A DNA stretch of 24,224 nucleotides from positions 1-24,224 of the IMG/VR virus record IMGVR_UViG_3300011188_000015. One strand, given 5' to 3'. Every line of letters starts with the position of its first letter. Position 1 is the stretch's first letter. The DNA comes from a virus. The position numbers were made by a program, and so were the translations under genes. Below the pieces are notes generated by a model that was not told the origin of the DNA, made no database searches, and saw only the letters and a program-made list of their open reading frames with translations. This document shows positions 1 to 7,467 of this stretch, in pieces.

Positions 1-79
1 CACTAAATTCTACAACCAGCGGCATGCTGTTTTGTAGCGTGTTTACGATGGCTATATTTAAAAAAGTAGCTGCGATCAT
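1..79 (-). CDS. Next tail gene, 5' end only (runs off left edge)
   Basis: An ATG at 79-77 overlaps the TGA stop of the tape measure gene as ATGA, and the frame stays open to the window edge. The visible 26 residues begin MIAATFLNIAIVNTLQNSMP. The position directly after the tape measure is where siphoviruses usually encode a distal-tail or baseplate protein. Too little is visible to recognise a family, so the function is inferred from position only. Translational coupling through the ATGA overlap is the main reason to call it a gene. Confidence 0.6.
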   Translation of the reverse strand, partial: MIAATFLNIAIVNTLQNSMPLVVEFS

Positions 80-2391
80 CGTGTACGGTTATTTCTAGAT
101 TCGGTTCGCGTTATTACTTGCACTAAGGTGTCACCACGCAATATAAATTCACCGCCTACGGTCACGTTTGTAAAGCCGCCAGATGCTGGCTCTATAAGTT
201 TTTTCAATTTATTAAGAGGTGCGATAACCTCTGGGTTTGTGCGCGCACCGGCATACTCACCCACGAGCGCATTTGTAGGACCGTACACAATACCACCCTT
301 TGCAAACGGTGTTGCACCGCCGCCAGCTATATTGCCCATCGCGCTTTTTGCAAATGTACCTAAGGCCACCAGTGCAATACCAGCAGCAATAGCCACGACA
401 GGATTTAAAGATTCTAAGGCTACTTTAATTCCTTTTACAGCTAAACCTATACCTATAGCCGTTTTACCTACATTAATTGCCATGTCTGCAAGCGTGCCTA
501 CAAACAACTGCGCAAAACCTTTTATAAAATTACCACCTGTTGCGGCGGATGCTAACAACTCACCAAAACCACTTGCAAAACTACCTGCTGCCTGTTCCAT
601 TATTGGGCCTATTGCTGCATTAAATAACTGCGTAGTTTCTATCATGTTATACATACTATCCGTTAATATAACAGCTGACGCGTTTGCGCTTAATGCGGTT
701 GCAGCCAGCGGTGCAGCAACCTGTGAAAAGATTGTTTCTAAGCCTGTAATTTTAGGTAGTTTGGTTAGTTTTTTATTAGCTTCTATAACAGCTTTAGTCT
801 GTTCCTTAATAGATGCTGTAGCGGTATCATTCTTAGGAATAAAATCCTCGTTAGTACGTATAATAGAAACAAGCGCATCACGTTGTGATATAAGATTTGC
901 ACTAGACGCTGCAACTACTTTATCATAACTCACCAGCCTTTGCTGCACTTGCTGGGTAACACTTATACCATCTTTTTGCCTTGTGTTATACTCATCCTGC
1001 GCAGCAAGCAGACCATTTTGAATATTTGACCGCGACTTTGCAGCACTCAACTCAGCATCTATTAACTTGCGTTCTATCTCTACCAGCTTTGCCTGAGCAG
1101 CTTTAACTTTTGCAGTACGTATAAGCGACTCGTTATACTTGTCTACAGCTACGCGTGCAGCGTCTGTGTTAATAGTTTCTAAAGTAAGATTACCCAGATA
1201 TTTAGGAGCTATTTCATTAAGCTGTTTGATGGCTTTAACACGTTGCTCCTTACTTACTTTCTCATCACGAGCTACTATTAATAGCTCGTTAAGTTTTGCA
1301 CGCTCAGCAGCAATGCTTTTTGTAGCCTCGTTATTAATTGCTACTAGGGTAGATTGCGCTTTTACAACGTCGTCTGTAGATTTTCTAAAAGCGAGAAACG
1401 CAGCCACGAGCAGCCCCACAGCTATGGCAATAGCCCCGAAAGGGTTTGCAGCCATGAGCACAGTCATAGCGGCAAATCGTACAGATAGCGCAGTAAAGGC
1501 AGCCATGAGCCCTGGTATAACGGTGGTGGCCAGCAAGCCTATTGCAACTAGAACGGGACCTATTGCAGCGGCCAGTGCGGCTACTACTACAATGGTTTTT
1601 TTAGTGCTGGCGTCCATACCCTGAAAGCCTGCCACCAGTTCTTTTAGATAGTCGATTATAGGGATGAGGGCCTTGGTTATAATTTCGCCAAATTCCTCAG
1701 TTAGGTCGCCGATGCTATTCGATAGCTGTTTAAAAGGTCCGGTACCCGCAGCGGCAGCGGCAGCGGCAGCACCGCCGTATTGTTTTTCTAACTCGTCTAA
1801 AATGAGCGTTTGTGCCTCGGCAAGATTTCCGGTACTTGCTAGGCTATTTATAACTGCTTTCTGATCCTCGCTAAATTGTATACCTGATTTTGCAAGTGCG
1901 CTCAATCCTTTAACTGGGTCGTTTAATGCTTTACCCAGTTGTATAGATGCACTTTTTAGATCACCATCTAACCTAGTTGCAAGGTCTAACGCCGCCTGTT
2001 GTGTGCGGTCAAACTGCGTGCCGGCTATGTTTGTAAAGGTGAGCAGCTGCGCGGTAACATCTTGCAAGATTTGCTCATCACCAAAAAGCGAACTGTTTTG
2101 TAAACCACTCGCAAGGTCTTTTAATTGGGTTAAGGTTTTACCAGCTGTATTACCTGTAGATTTAAGACCAGCCTCTACCTGTGCAACGGCTTTTGCCTGT
2201 TTGTCAAAGGCTATAACGCTGGCCGCACCAAGCGCAACAATAGGCGCGGTAAGCCCGACACTAAGCTGTGATCCTATTTTGGTAAATTGCTTGCCCACGC
2301 TTTTCATGGTGCGCTCGGCATTTTGCATTTGCGATGAGAACTGCGCCAAATCGGCAAGAAACTTAATATTAATGCTTGCTAAATTTGCCAT
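76..2391 (-). CDS. Phage tail tape measure protein
   Basis: A 771-residue protein, by far the longest in the tail block, directly downstream of the tail assembly chaperone pair, which is the classic tape-measure position. The N-terminal 60 residues (MANLASINIKFLADLAQFSS...) match the usual start of these proteins: amphipathic helix, Lys/Gln-rich coiled coil, then the hydrophobic LTAPIVALGAASV. Hydrophobic helices at about 267-335 and again at about 655-700 are typical of tape measures, which are ejected into the host envelope. An eight-alanine run at 208-215 comes from a hexanucleotide repeat. The protein sets tail length and passes into the cell with the DNA. At 771 aa it predicts a moderate-length tail. 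The start ATG lies next to the stop of the frameshifted chaperone. Confidence 0.93.
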   Translation of the reverse strand: MANLASINIKFLADLAQFSSQMQNAERTMKSVGKQFTKIGSQLSVGLTAPIVALGAASVIAFDKQAKAVAQVEAGLKSTGNTAGKTLTQLKDLASGLQNSSLFGDEQILQDVTAQLLTFTNIAGTQFDRTQQAALDLATRLDGDLKSASIQLGKALNDPVKGLSALAKSGIQFSEDQKAVINSLASTGNLAEAQTLILDELEKQYGGAAAAAAAAGTGPFKQLSNSIGDLTEEFGEIITKALIPIIDYLKELVAGFQGMDASTKKTIVVVAALAAAIGPVLVAIGLLATTVIPGLMAAFTALSVRFAAMTVLMAANPFGAIAIAVGLLVAAFLAFRKSTDDVVKAQSTLVAINNEATKSIAAERAKLNELLIVARDEKVSKEQRVKAIKQLNEIAPKYLGNLTLETINTDAARVAVDKYNESLIRTAKVKAAQAKLVEIERKLIDAELSAAKSRSNIQNGLLAAQDEYNTRQKDGISVTQQVQQRLVSYDKVVAASSANLISQRDALVSIIRTNEDFIPKNDTATASIKEQTKAVIEANKKLTKLPKITGLETIFSQVAAPLAATALSANASAVILTDSMYNMIETTQLFNAAIGPIMEQAAGSFASGFGELLASAATGGNFIKGFAQLFVGTLADMAINVGKTAIGIGLAVKGIKVALESLNPVVAIAAGIALVALGTFAKSAMGNIAGGGATPFAKGGIVYGPTNALVGEYAGARTNPEVIAPLNKLKKLIEPASGGFTNVTVGGEFILRGDTLVQVITRTESRNNRTR
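1748..1771. repeat. GCAGCG hexanucleotide microsatellite in tape measure gene
   Basis: Four tandem 6-bp units (three GCAGCG, one GCAGCA) encode a run of alanines in the tape measure protein. Whole-unit slippage would add or remove two alanines without breaking the frame, so tail length could drift slightly. No functional claim is made. Confidence 0.6.
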
Positions 2392-2772
2392 TTATTGTTC
2401 TTTTTTACTGTCTATTTTTTCCCATACGCGGGCTGCGTGTTCTTTCTTTTGGTCTGGTGTGAGGCTGCTTTTACTCACTGCCTGTTTGTCCCAGGGAAAA
2501 GGCCATGAATCTTGTACTGTTTTCTGGTCTTTTTTTGCTAGATGTGGCAGCAAGGCAGACCACACGGTGTAGCGGTTTTGTTCCATTTTAAACTGGTATT
2601 GTTCGCTTTCGCGAAAGCGAACACCTTGTAAATAATTATAAAATTGCCGTGGTGTGTACTCGTACAACCGGTGCAATGGCAACAGTATCTCGCCGCTTAA
2701 CTGTTCTAACCTATCCCAGGTTAAGGGTTCTTGTTCCGTTTTTTGCGCGGTGCTTTCACCGGTTGCGGATTC
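2392..2772 (-). CDS. Tail assembly chaperone, T-like domain reached by -1 frameshift (GT-type fusion)
   Basis: This frame has no convincing start of its own; its only early initiator is a TTG at 2682. It is open without a stop from 2392 back to the slippery run at 2772-2781 in the upstream chaperone gene, and it lies exactly in that gene's -1 frame (3116 minus 2682 leaves 2 modulo 3). A slip on A_AAA_AAG therefore joins 115 residues of the G-like protein to 126 residues here, giving a fusion of about 241 residues. Lambda G/GT and many siphoviruses make tail chaperones this way: the G-like part coats the tape measure and the T-like part recruits tail tube protein. The C-terminus is charged and lysine-rich (ending KIDSKKEQ). 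The palindrome CTTTCGCGAAAG lies inside and encodes FRES. Confidence 0.85.
   Translation of the reverse strand, partial: ESATGESTAQKTEQEPLTWDRLEQLSGEILLPLHRLYEYTPRQFYNYLQGVRFRESEQYQFKMEQNRYTVWSALLPHLAKKDQKTVQDSWPFPWDKQAVSKSSLTPDQKKEHAARVWEKIDSKKEQ
2600..2623. repeat. 24-bp perfect palindrome containing CTTTCGCGAAAG
   Basis: Perfect inverted repeat centred between 2611 and 2612, with core GCTTTCGCGAAAGC. It lies inside the T-like reading frame, where it reads FRES. The same core recurs at 18685-18696, 20191-20202 and, with one end mismatch, at 23776-23786. Confidence 0.85.
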
Positions 2773-3116
2773 TTTTTTTTTGCGGTTTCCTGCGGCATGC
2801 TGGCTGCAAATTCCTGCACGATACTACCAGCAAGTTCCATGTTTGCAAAAAGCGCGTCAGCCACGTCATTGCTGTCAAATTCTACCTTATTACCTGCGGC
2901 AACGATGCTTGCAAAAACAAGGTCAGAAAGTGTGTCTATGATCGTGCCACTTAAAGAGCCGTTTCCTAAATCACCTATAGCACCAAGTTTTACAAAAACC
3001 TCCTGTAGGTTGTCCATTTTCCACAAGCTGCTTAATGCTCGTAGCGATGCATAGCCAAATCTAAGCGGGTAATCCACGCCATTTATCTCGATTGTAATTG
3101 TGCTGGTTCCTTGCAT
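2721..3116 (-). CDS. Tail assembly chaperone, G-like
   Basis: A 131-residue protein encoded between tail tube protein and tape measure. It starts with a beta-rich segment (TITIEINGVDYPLRFGYASL), followed by helices, as in TAC proteins of HK97- and TP901-like phages, where they bind the tape measure during tail assembly and are absent from the virion. The last 25 residues are very Lys/Pro/Arg-rich and lie beyond the frameshift site, so the unshifted product carries a basic tail that the fusion lacks. Its ATG overlaps the last base of the tail tube gene stop. The family is recognised by position, fold pattern and frameshift rather than a strong motif. Confidence 0.8.
   Translation of the reverse strand: MQGTSTITIEINGVDYPLRFGYASLRALSSLWKMDNLQEVFVKLGAIGDLGNGSLSGTIIDTLSDLVFASIVAAGNKVEFDSNDVADALFANMELAGSIVQEFAASMPQETAKKKNPQPVKAPRKKRNKNP
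2748..2778 (-). promoter_or_regulatory. Programmed -1 ribosomal frameshift signal
   Basis: On the minus strand the heptamer A_AAA_AAG occupies 2778-2772, correctly phased (zero-frame codons AAA and AAG) inside a run of nine A. This is the same heptamer as E. coli dnaX, the most slippery known in bacteria. Ten bases downstream a small GC-rich hairpin, CGGTG / CACCG with loop AAAG, occupies 2761-2748 and could act as a stimulator. The -1 frame then stays open for 126 codons. Everything is visible in sequence; use in vivo is inferred from the conserved tail-chaperone frameshift. Confidence 0.87.
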
Positions 3117-3529
3117 TATGCTAATGTAAATTTCTCGATAATACCAGAACCACGTAAGCTAATAGACGCTGTAGCATCTTCCTCATTAGGCGCATTCATT
3201 TCTAGAGATTCAACAAAACACTTGCCTTTGTAGCCCGTTGTGCCTACAGTATCTAGTACAAACTCAATGTCTAGTGCCACGTCTGCATCGTACTTATCGA
3301 ACAAGTCAGAAAATGCCAGTGCGGTGGTTACACCAGCAGGTAATGCCTGGACCGCTAGTGCGCTACAAGAAGCTGAAAAGCTCTTAACGCCAGGCGCTAC
3401 TTCTATACCGTCCGTGTCCTTAGTGCTGCGCTCTTTAAACTCGCGTGATAAGCTAATAGATGCCTCAGTGCTGTGAAAGACGGTCTTGCCGTCTAGTAAT
3501 ATTCTTAATAATGAACCGTCGTAAATCAT
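3116..3529 (-). CDS. Major tail tube protein
   Basis: A 137-residue, beta-rich protein immediately upstream of the tail chaperones, the standard place for the tail tube subunit. Features consistent with the TP901-1/HK97 tail tube family are an N-terminal strand with KTVFHSTEASISLSRE, a loop with KERSTKDTDGIEVAPG (the usual segment that contacts the next ring), and a final strand pair with ATASISLRGSGIIEKFTLA. The protein stacks in hexameric rings to form the tail tube and is polymerised around the tape measure. The size is normal for the family. It is the last gene before the tail-specific block and nearly abuts the completion protein (1 bp gap). Confidence 0.82.
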   Translation of the reverse strand: MIYDGSLLRILLDGKTVFHSTEASISLSREFKERSTKDTDGIEVAPGVKSFSASCSALAVQALPAGVTTALAFSDLFDKYDADVALDIEFVLDTVGTTGYKGKCFVESLEMNAPNEEDATASISLRGSGIIEKFTLA

Positions 3530-3530
3530 G

Positions 3531-3893
3531 TTATGTAATTTTAATGTTAAAGTTTAAATCTGCATACGAGCGGTCTTGCTCGTCTGTATAAAATGTATCG
3601 CCGTTTGTAAACTGAAAACTGCGTATGTTATTCTTAATGTAGGTGCGCAGGTGATCGTAGCCTGTAGCCACGTCATCGTATTTTTTTGCCACAACGGTGA
3701 GCGTTAAAATATAATTGCGCAGGCCGTCTTTAGTTGCCTCTGGTTGCTCACTAAGCCTGTAAACCACAAAGGGTGTCTCAGAGCTAATGTTTGCCTGCAC
3801 CGGTTGCACACTCTTAAAAAAGCTTGCTATGGCTGGCGTGGCATTTGCTTCTAAAATAAGCCTGCGTATTTCTTCTGAGTCCTGTCTAAGCAT
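3531..3893 (-). CDS. Tail completion / tail terminator protein (DUF3168-like)
   Basis: A 120-residue protein between the HK97 gp10-like protein and the tail tube protein, the usual place of the tail terminator. It begins with a helix (LRQDSEEIRRLILEAN) and continues with the strand pattern of the DUF3168/gpU-like fold: TPFVVYRLSEQPEATKDGL, then NYILTLTVVAKKYDDVATGYDH, then a helix and two final strands. These proteins cap the tail tube and form the head-tail interface. The gene overlaps the upstream gene by 8 bp, so it is probably coupled to it. Assignment is by fold pattern and order. Confidence 0.72.
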   Translation of the reverse strand: MLRQDSEEIRRLILEANATPAIASFFKSVQPVQANISSETPFVVYRLSEQPEATKDGLRNYILTLTVVAKKYDDVATGYDHLRTYIKNNIRSFQFTNGDTFYTDEQDRSYADLNFNIKIT

Positions 3894-4350
3894 TGCCTAA
3901 TTTGTCAATTTGTTTTTGCACGTAGCGTGTCACTTTACTCTCTAATTCTGGAACTATGCGACCTTGCGTCTGGTTGTATGCTCTTTGCATAAACGGGTTT
4001 GCTTTTTGCAGCACCGTGCCACCGTGTACCATCGCGCCATACCAGCCGTCCCATTTCCCTTTTGTTCTAGGGCCTACATAAATAACCGCTTTGGTTTTGG
4101 CTTTACCGGTTATTGTTCCAATACTATCGCGCAGCTGTCCGGGCTGTATTACTTTACGCGCTCGGGAACCACTTATAACGTGCGCTTTTTTACTAACTGG
4201 TGCCTGTGATCTAGCTGCACCAACGGTACTCTTTGCTACTTGCCGCTGTATTTTAAGCATCTCATTACGCTTGAGCCTATCGTTGCCTAACAGCTTTATT
4301 TTGCGCTGTAGTTCTTGGAACCCTTGTATTTCAGTCTCTAGCTTATTCAT
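3886..4350 (-). CDS. HK97 gp10-like head-tail joining protein
   Basis: A 154-residue basic protein. Hallmarks of the HK97 gp10 family are visible: an N-terminal amphipathic helix region, the segment AAARSQAPVSK-like near residues 45-55 (here GAARSQAPVSKKAH), a GQLRDSIG motif, a strand ending VYVGP-like (here VIYVGPRTKGKWDGWYGAMVHGG), then KANPFMQRAY and a terminal helix. Family members act at the head-tail junction. The gene overlaps both neighbours by 8 bp, typical of this compact late operon. Confidence 0.88.
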   Translation of the reverse strand: MNKLETEIQGFQELQRKIKLLGNDRLKRNEMLKIQRQVAKSTVGAARSQAPVSKKAHVISGSRARKVIQPGQLRDSIGTITGKAKTKAVIYVGPRTKGKWDGWYGAMVHGGTVLQKANPFMQRAYNQTQGRIVPELESKVTRYVQKQIDKLGNA

Positions 4351-4684
4351 AGATCACACAACTTAATTTAAGGAACTTGCGGCGCTGCACTTCGCTTGCA
4401 TAGCGTACCGTATATTTATCGCCAGCATCCGTAATGTTTAAGGTAATGCGATTATTCCAGGCTACGGTATTAAACCTGACAATGTACTCGCGGGTGTTTG
4501 TATAGATCACTTTTTCTGAGTCATCATTTAAACCACCAGCCTTGTCTATAATCTTTGCCCAGACCTTGCCTATTAATACATCAGTCTCAAGCAGCTCACC
4601 TGTAGCACTTGTTACGGCCGTTCTATAAGACAGCTCTATTTGTCTGTCCATCTCACCGATATAAGGTTGCTCGTTTCTAGGCAT
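4343..4684 (-). CDS. Head closure / head-tail adaptor protein (SPP1 gp16-like)
   Basis: A 113-residue beta-barrel-like protein. The pattern IGEMDRQIELSYRTAVTSATGEL, then VWAKIIDKAGG, then a Y(I/V)VRFN strand, and a C-terminal DKYTVRYASEVQRRKFLKLSC is the usual phage head-tail adaptor (head-tail joining) signature. These proteins form a ring that closes the portal channel after packaging. It sits between the DNA-packaging connector and the gp10-like gene, as expected. It overlaps the following gene by 8 bp. Confidence 0.8.
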   Translation of the reverse strand: MPRNEQPYIGEMDRQIELSYRTAVTSATGELLETDVLIGKVWAKIIDKAGGLNDDSEKVIYTNTREYIVRFNTVAWNNRITLNITDAGDKYTVRYASEVQRRKFLKLSCVIYE

Positions 4685-4686
4685 GA

Positions 4687-5253
4687 TTACTGCTTATAAG
4701 GTCTCATTAATGCATACACGGCACGTTCTGTACCCGGTATATTTCTATCTTCGCGGTAGGTATCACTATCACCTATAAGCAAACGCACTGCCTTTTTAAT
4801 GTCTGCCGGTATGGTTGCGGTCCCGCAAGTACCTTTAATGAGTATAAATGTATCTTCAAACATATCAGGAAAAACACCTTTAACGTAAATCAAAGATTCA
4901 TGCCTGGTTATGTAGCTGCTTAATCTGTAGCTGGTTTCTGGCAAGGTTGTTAAAACGTTTTCGCGATTATAATACTGAATAGACGTAATTGTCAACACCT
5001 TGTAAAACGGTATGATGAGCTTGTCTTTAATCTCCGATACCGTAAGCTCAAAAGCACGAGTTCCTAAAATAACACCGCTCAAATTTTCTACTTGCGTTAT
5101 TGCGCTATCAATCATGGTCTGCACCTCGTCAATGGTTACCTGGTCTACTTCTAGCGCACCTGTGCTGTCATACGCATCTAACCTAAGATGTTTAAGCGCT
5201 TGCTGCATGGTGCAGTACACGTCGGAATTTAGTGAGTCGATTGCGTAATCCAT
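4687..5253 (-). CDS. Head-tail connector (gp6-like adaptor)
   Basis: A 188-residue mostly helical protein following the capsid gene, in the position of HK97 gp6/SPP1 gp15 connectors. Helix DEVQTMIDSAITQVENLSGVI, the strand FELTVSEIKDKLIIPFYKV with following ITSIQYYN, and a C-terminal helix beginning PADIKKAVRLLIGD are characteristic of the family ('phage gp6-like head-tail connector'). It would form a dodecameric ring under the portal. It is longer than the typical 100-residue gp6; the extra length is an inserted beta region at about residues 85-140. Assignment is by pattern and position. Confidence 0.75.
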   Translation of the reverse strand: MDYAIDSLNSDVYCTMQQALKHLRLDAYDSTGALEVDQVTIDEVQTMIDSAITQVENLSGVILGTRAFELTVSEIKDKLIIPFYKVLTITSIQYYNRENVLTTLPETSYRLSSYITRHESLIYVKGVFPDMFEDTFILIKGTCGTATIPADIKKAVRLLIGDSDTYREDRNIPGTERAVYALMRPYKQ

Positions 5254-5258
5254 TATTT

Positions 5259-5468
5259 TTAAGCTTTAACGGCGCACTTTGCGTCTATTATTTCTTGCGC
5301 TAGTTTTGCGTCTAGCTCTATGTTCTGGCCTATAGTATAAGGCAGCATAAACAAACCAGATACGTGGTCTGTGATTTTAATTTTTAAGGTGCTACTGGCT
5401 TTCTTTTGCTTTTTTGTAGTGCCTGTTGCAGGAACTTCTGGTGTTGATTTAGTTATCTTATCTGACAT
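5259..5468 (-). CDS. Small basic protein after major capsid gene
   Basis: The chosen start is the ATG at 5468 (MSDKITKSTPEV, 69 residues). An in-frame ATG at 5507 exists but falls inside a hairpin region. The N-terminal half is low-complexity and rich in Lys/Thr/Ser/Pro; the C-terminal half (DHVSGLFMLPYTIGQNIELDAKLAQEIIDAKCAVKA) looks like a small folded domain ending in a helix. Short proteins of this kind often lie directly after the capsid gene in Bacteroidetes phages, but I do not recognise a defined family. It could be a head decoration or fibre protein, or a connector cofactor. It lies 5 bp upstream of the connector. Confidence 0.62.
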   Translation of the reverse strand: MSDKITKSTPEVPATGTTKKQKKASSTLKIKITDHVSGLFMLPYTIGQNIELDAKLAQEIIDAKCAVKA

Positions 5469-5508
5469 GATTTTATAATTTATAGGGTTAACTAATGAAC
5501 TGGTCATA

Positions 5509-5530
5509 GGGCGCTACTTTATTCACGCCC
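5509..5530 (-). other. Hairpin between capsid gene and downstream structural genes
   Basis: GGGCG and CGCCC arms (5509-5513 and 5526-5530) with a 12-nt loop, in the only sizeable gap of the head block. There is no T-run after it on the minus strand, so it is not a complete intrinsic terminator. It may stabilise or trim the abundant capsid transcript. Confidence 0.35.
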
Positions 5531-5552
5531 CAGGAACCAACCCAATTAAAAA

Positions 5553-6860
5553 TTAAATTCCTTTTATAAAGGTATTTTTTGCAAATGCTGTAGGCTTTGC
5601 GATTGCAACGTCTGCGTACAGATTTGCCACAAGGCGTACACTGTCAGCGTCTAGCTCTGAATAAGGGTCTACTGCGATGCTCATTGCACCCCACTGTCCC
5701 ACAAACAACTGCGAAAAGTCGCCGTAAATTAACGGGTGAACATCTGTACCGCCAGCGTCTAGCGTAGGAATAAGGTTAGTGCTAACGTACTTGTACCCCA
5801 TTAACTGGTCTACAAGCTCTAGCAAGAAACGGCCTGAACCTGCATCTTTTGTAATAGTCATCAATGCTGCACGCACTTTAGGATGCATCAACCAGCCGCG
5901 TGAAACGTCAGAGGCGTCTGCACTGTCTACAAGAGACTCAAGCTGGACTAAAAGAGCGTGCGTTGCGTCTGCTGCTGCGCTGCTGCTGCCTGTTAAAACA
6001 CCTGTGGTATTTAAAATACCAGTAGGTGCTACACCGCCAGCACCGTTTATGGCTGCACCATTAAGGATACGGCTACCTGCCTGACCTAAAAGGTTACGAA
6101 CATATTGCTCCACACCTACGCTTGCCTGCATGATTAGCTGGTTAGTGATGGATGCACTTGCTGACGCTCTTTTTGCCGAAAGCTTAGGACCTACAAACTT
6201 TTGTTTTTGTCCGGTTACACTAGCGCCCTCTGCAAGCCACTCCATGTTAAAGTTGTTTGCATTAGGCAACGGAACATCACCAGCAGACAAGCCTCTAAAA
6301 AATGTTGCTCCTAATTCCTCTATAAAAAGCTTAGGCATAAATGGGTCCTGAAGAATAGGAGCATTTGCAGTAACCAACTGGCCACCATACTCACCAGCAT
6401 CCTGCGTTACTGTATGCTGTGTAGCTCTAGTCACACCTAATGGTATAACGATAGCTGCGCTGTCTGGTGTGGTCACACCCGCTGCGCGGTTTTCTTCACG
6501 GCCTATGGCGTCAAGTTCAGCCTCTGCGCCCGTTAAGGCCTTACCGGCTAAACGAGAACGTATAGCTGCAATAATAGATGCCTTGCCATTTATGGCTGCT
6601 TTTTCGCCAGCTTCACCACGGTTTGCACTGCCTGGTATAGTTATACCATCTAATGCAGCTGCACGAGCTTGCGCAGTTTCTACTGCTTGCTCGTCTATAA
6701 TTTTTGAGTCTAGCGCTTGCACTTGCGTGTCCAGCGTTCTAAACTCGGTTTGCTCAGTTTCCGTAAACTCGCGGTTTTCTGCATTACGTGTGTCGATGAG
6801 CGTTTTTTGCGCTGTTACTTTAGCCGCGCGGTCTTGTTGAAGTTGTGCTAACTTTGTCAT
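5553..6860 (-). CDS. Major capsid protein, HK97 fold, with N-terminal scaffolding domain
   Basis: A 435-residue protein downstream of portal and S78 protease. The first ~110 residues are charged and coiled-coil-like (many Gln/Ala/Glu; AQLQQDRAAKVTAQKTLID), matching the delta/scaffold domain that the prohead protease removes. The rest shows the HK97 capsid pattern: GGQLVTANAPILQDPF, then FRGLSAGDVPLPNANNFNMEWLAEG, SASITNQLIMQAS (spine helix region), ILNGAAINGAGG...PTGILNT, and RGWLMHPKVRAAL. Ends with LVANLYADVAIAKPTAFA, the usual P-domain strand. It builds the icosahedral shell. The family call is secure; the cleavage site cannot be fixed from sequence alone. Confidence 0.95.
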   Translation of the reverse strand: MTKLAQLQQDRAAKVTAQKTLIDTRNAENREFTETEQTEFRTLDTQVQALDSKIIDEQAVETAQARAAALDGITIPGSANRGEAGEKAAINGKASIIAAIRSRLAGKALTGAEAELDAIGREENRAAGVTTPDSAAIVIPLGVTRATQHTVTQDAGEYGGQLVTANAPILQDPFMPKLFIEELGATFFRGLSAGDVPLPNANNFNMEWLAEGASVTGQKQKFVGPKLSAKRASASASITNQLIMQASVGVEQYVRNLLGQAGSRILNGAAINGAGGVAPTGILNTTGVLTGSSSAAADATHALLVQLESLVDSADASDVSRGWLMHPKVRAALMTITKDAGSGRFLLELVDQLMGYKYVSTNLIPTLDAGGTDVHPLIYGDFSQLFVGQWGAMSIAVDPYSELDADSVRLVANLYADVAIAKPTAFAKNTFIKGI

Positions 6861-6861
6861 T

Positions 6862-7467
6862 TTACTTGTTGTTTAAATTATACATATATGCAGCGTCAAA
6901 CTCATCGAGCATGGCTGTATTTCTTGTGGTGGTTGGTGGTGTGGTGGTTGCTTTTGCGAAAGCTTCTAGACCCTCATTGTTTCTTTTTATTGCGTCCTTA
7001 TTGCTAGGCACGGGAACGACAGACCACTCTACCAAGGTCTGGCGCGTGAAGTATACTAAGTCTGGGTTTTCGCCTTTGTCAAAATCACCGCGTGCGGCCT
7101 CATGTATTTGCGCACCTACAGACGCGCCTTTAAGCGTGCCATTGTCTAGTTTGCGTTTCACCTTGTCTGCAACCGGGTTACCTATTTCTAAATCTAGAAC
7201 CGCTATCATTTCTTGATTTTCAAAACGCACGGTAGAGGTCCCTATAACAGCAGCATCTGGGTCAGATGACCATGTCGCATGATTAAGACTCACAATGTTA
7301 TTTGCGCGGTATGCTTCAAGTTCCCAACCTGACTGGCGAAAAACAGTACCATAGCTATCTGGGCTCTCCGTAGAAATAACAAACTCGTACGAGCGGTTCT
7401 CTGGGTCTATAACCTGTGGTGCGCGCACAGTTGCGTAGCGGGTCTGAATGATGTTCTTGTTATCCAT
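6862..7467 (-). CDS. Prohead maturation protease, HK97 family (peptidase S78)
   Basis: A 201-residue protein between portal and capsid genes. The S78 catalytic pattern is visible: His63 in LNHATW, Ser116 in LKGASVGAQ, and Glu147 in TLVEWSVVPVPSNKDA, the family's signature segment. It cleaves the scaffold domain from the capsid protein and then itself inside the prohead. The C-terminal ~40 residues (Thr/Pro-rich TTTPPTTTR) look like a disordered, self-removed tail. It overlaps the portal gene by 8 bp and ends 1 bp before the capsid start, so the three are co-translated. Confidence 0.93.
   Translation of the reverse strand: MDNKNIIQTRYATVRAPQVIDPENRSYEFVISTESPDSYGTVFRQSGWELEAYRANNIVSLNHATWSSDPDAAVIGTSTVRFENQEMIAVLDLEIGNPVADKVKRKLDNGTLKGASVGAQIHEAARGDFDKGENPDLVYFTRQTLVEWSVVPVPSNKDAIKRNNEGLEAFAKATTTPPTTTRNTAMLDEFDAAYMYNLNNK

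Noticed and set aside
128-928. Long plus-strand open frames opposite the tape measure gene (128-928, 1139-1624, 1664-1864, 2003-2572)
   Set aside because: They are antisense shadows caused by the codon composition of the tape measure gene; their proteins are low-complexity with no motif, and the plus strand carries no other genes in this region.
2392-2682. Independent 96-residue gene starting at a TTG
   Set aside because: The frame is open 90 bases further upstream to an ideal -1 slippery site, and no RBS or ATG supports the TTG; it is treated as the frameshift extension.
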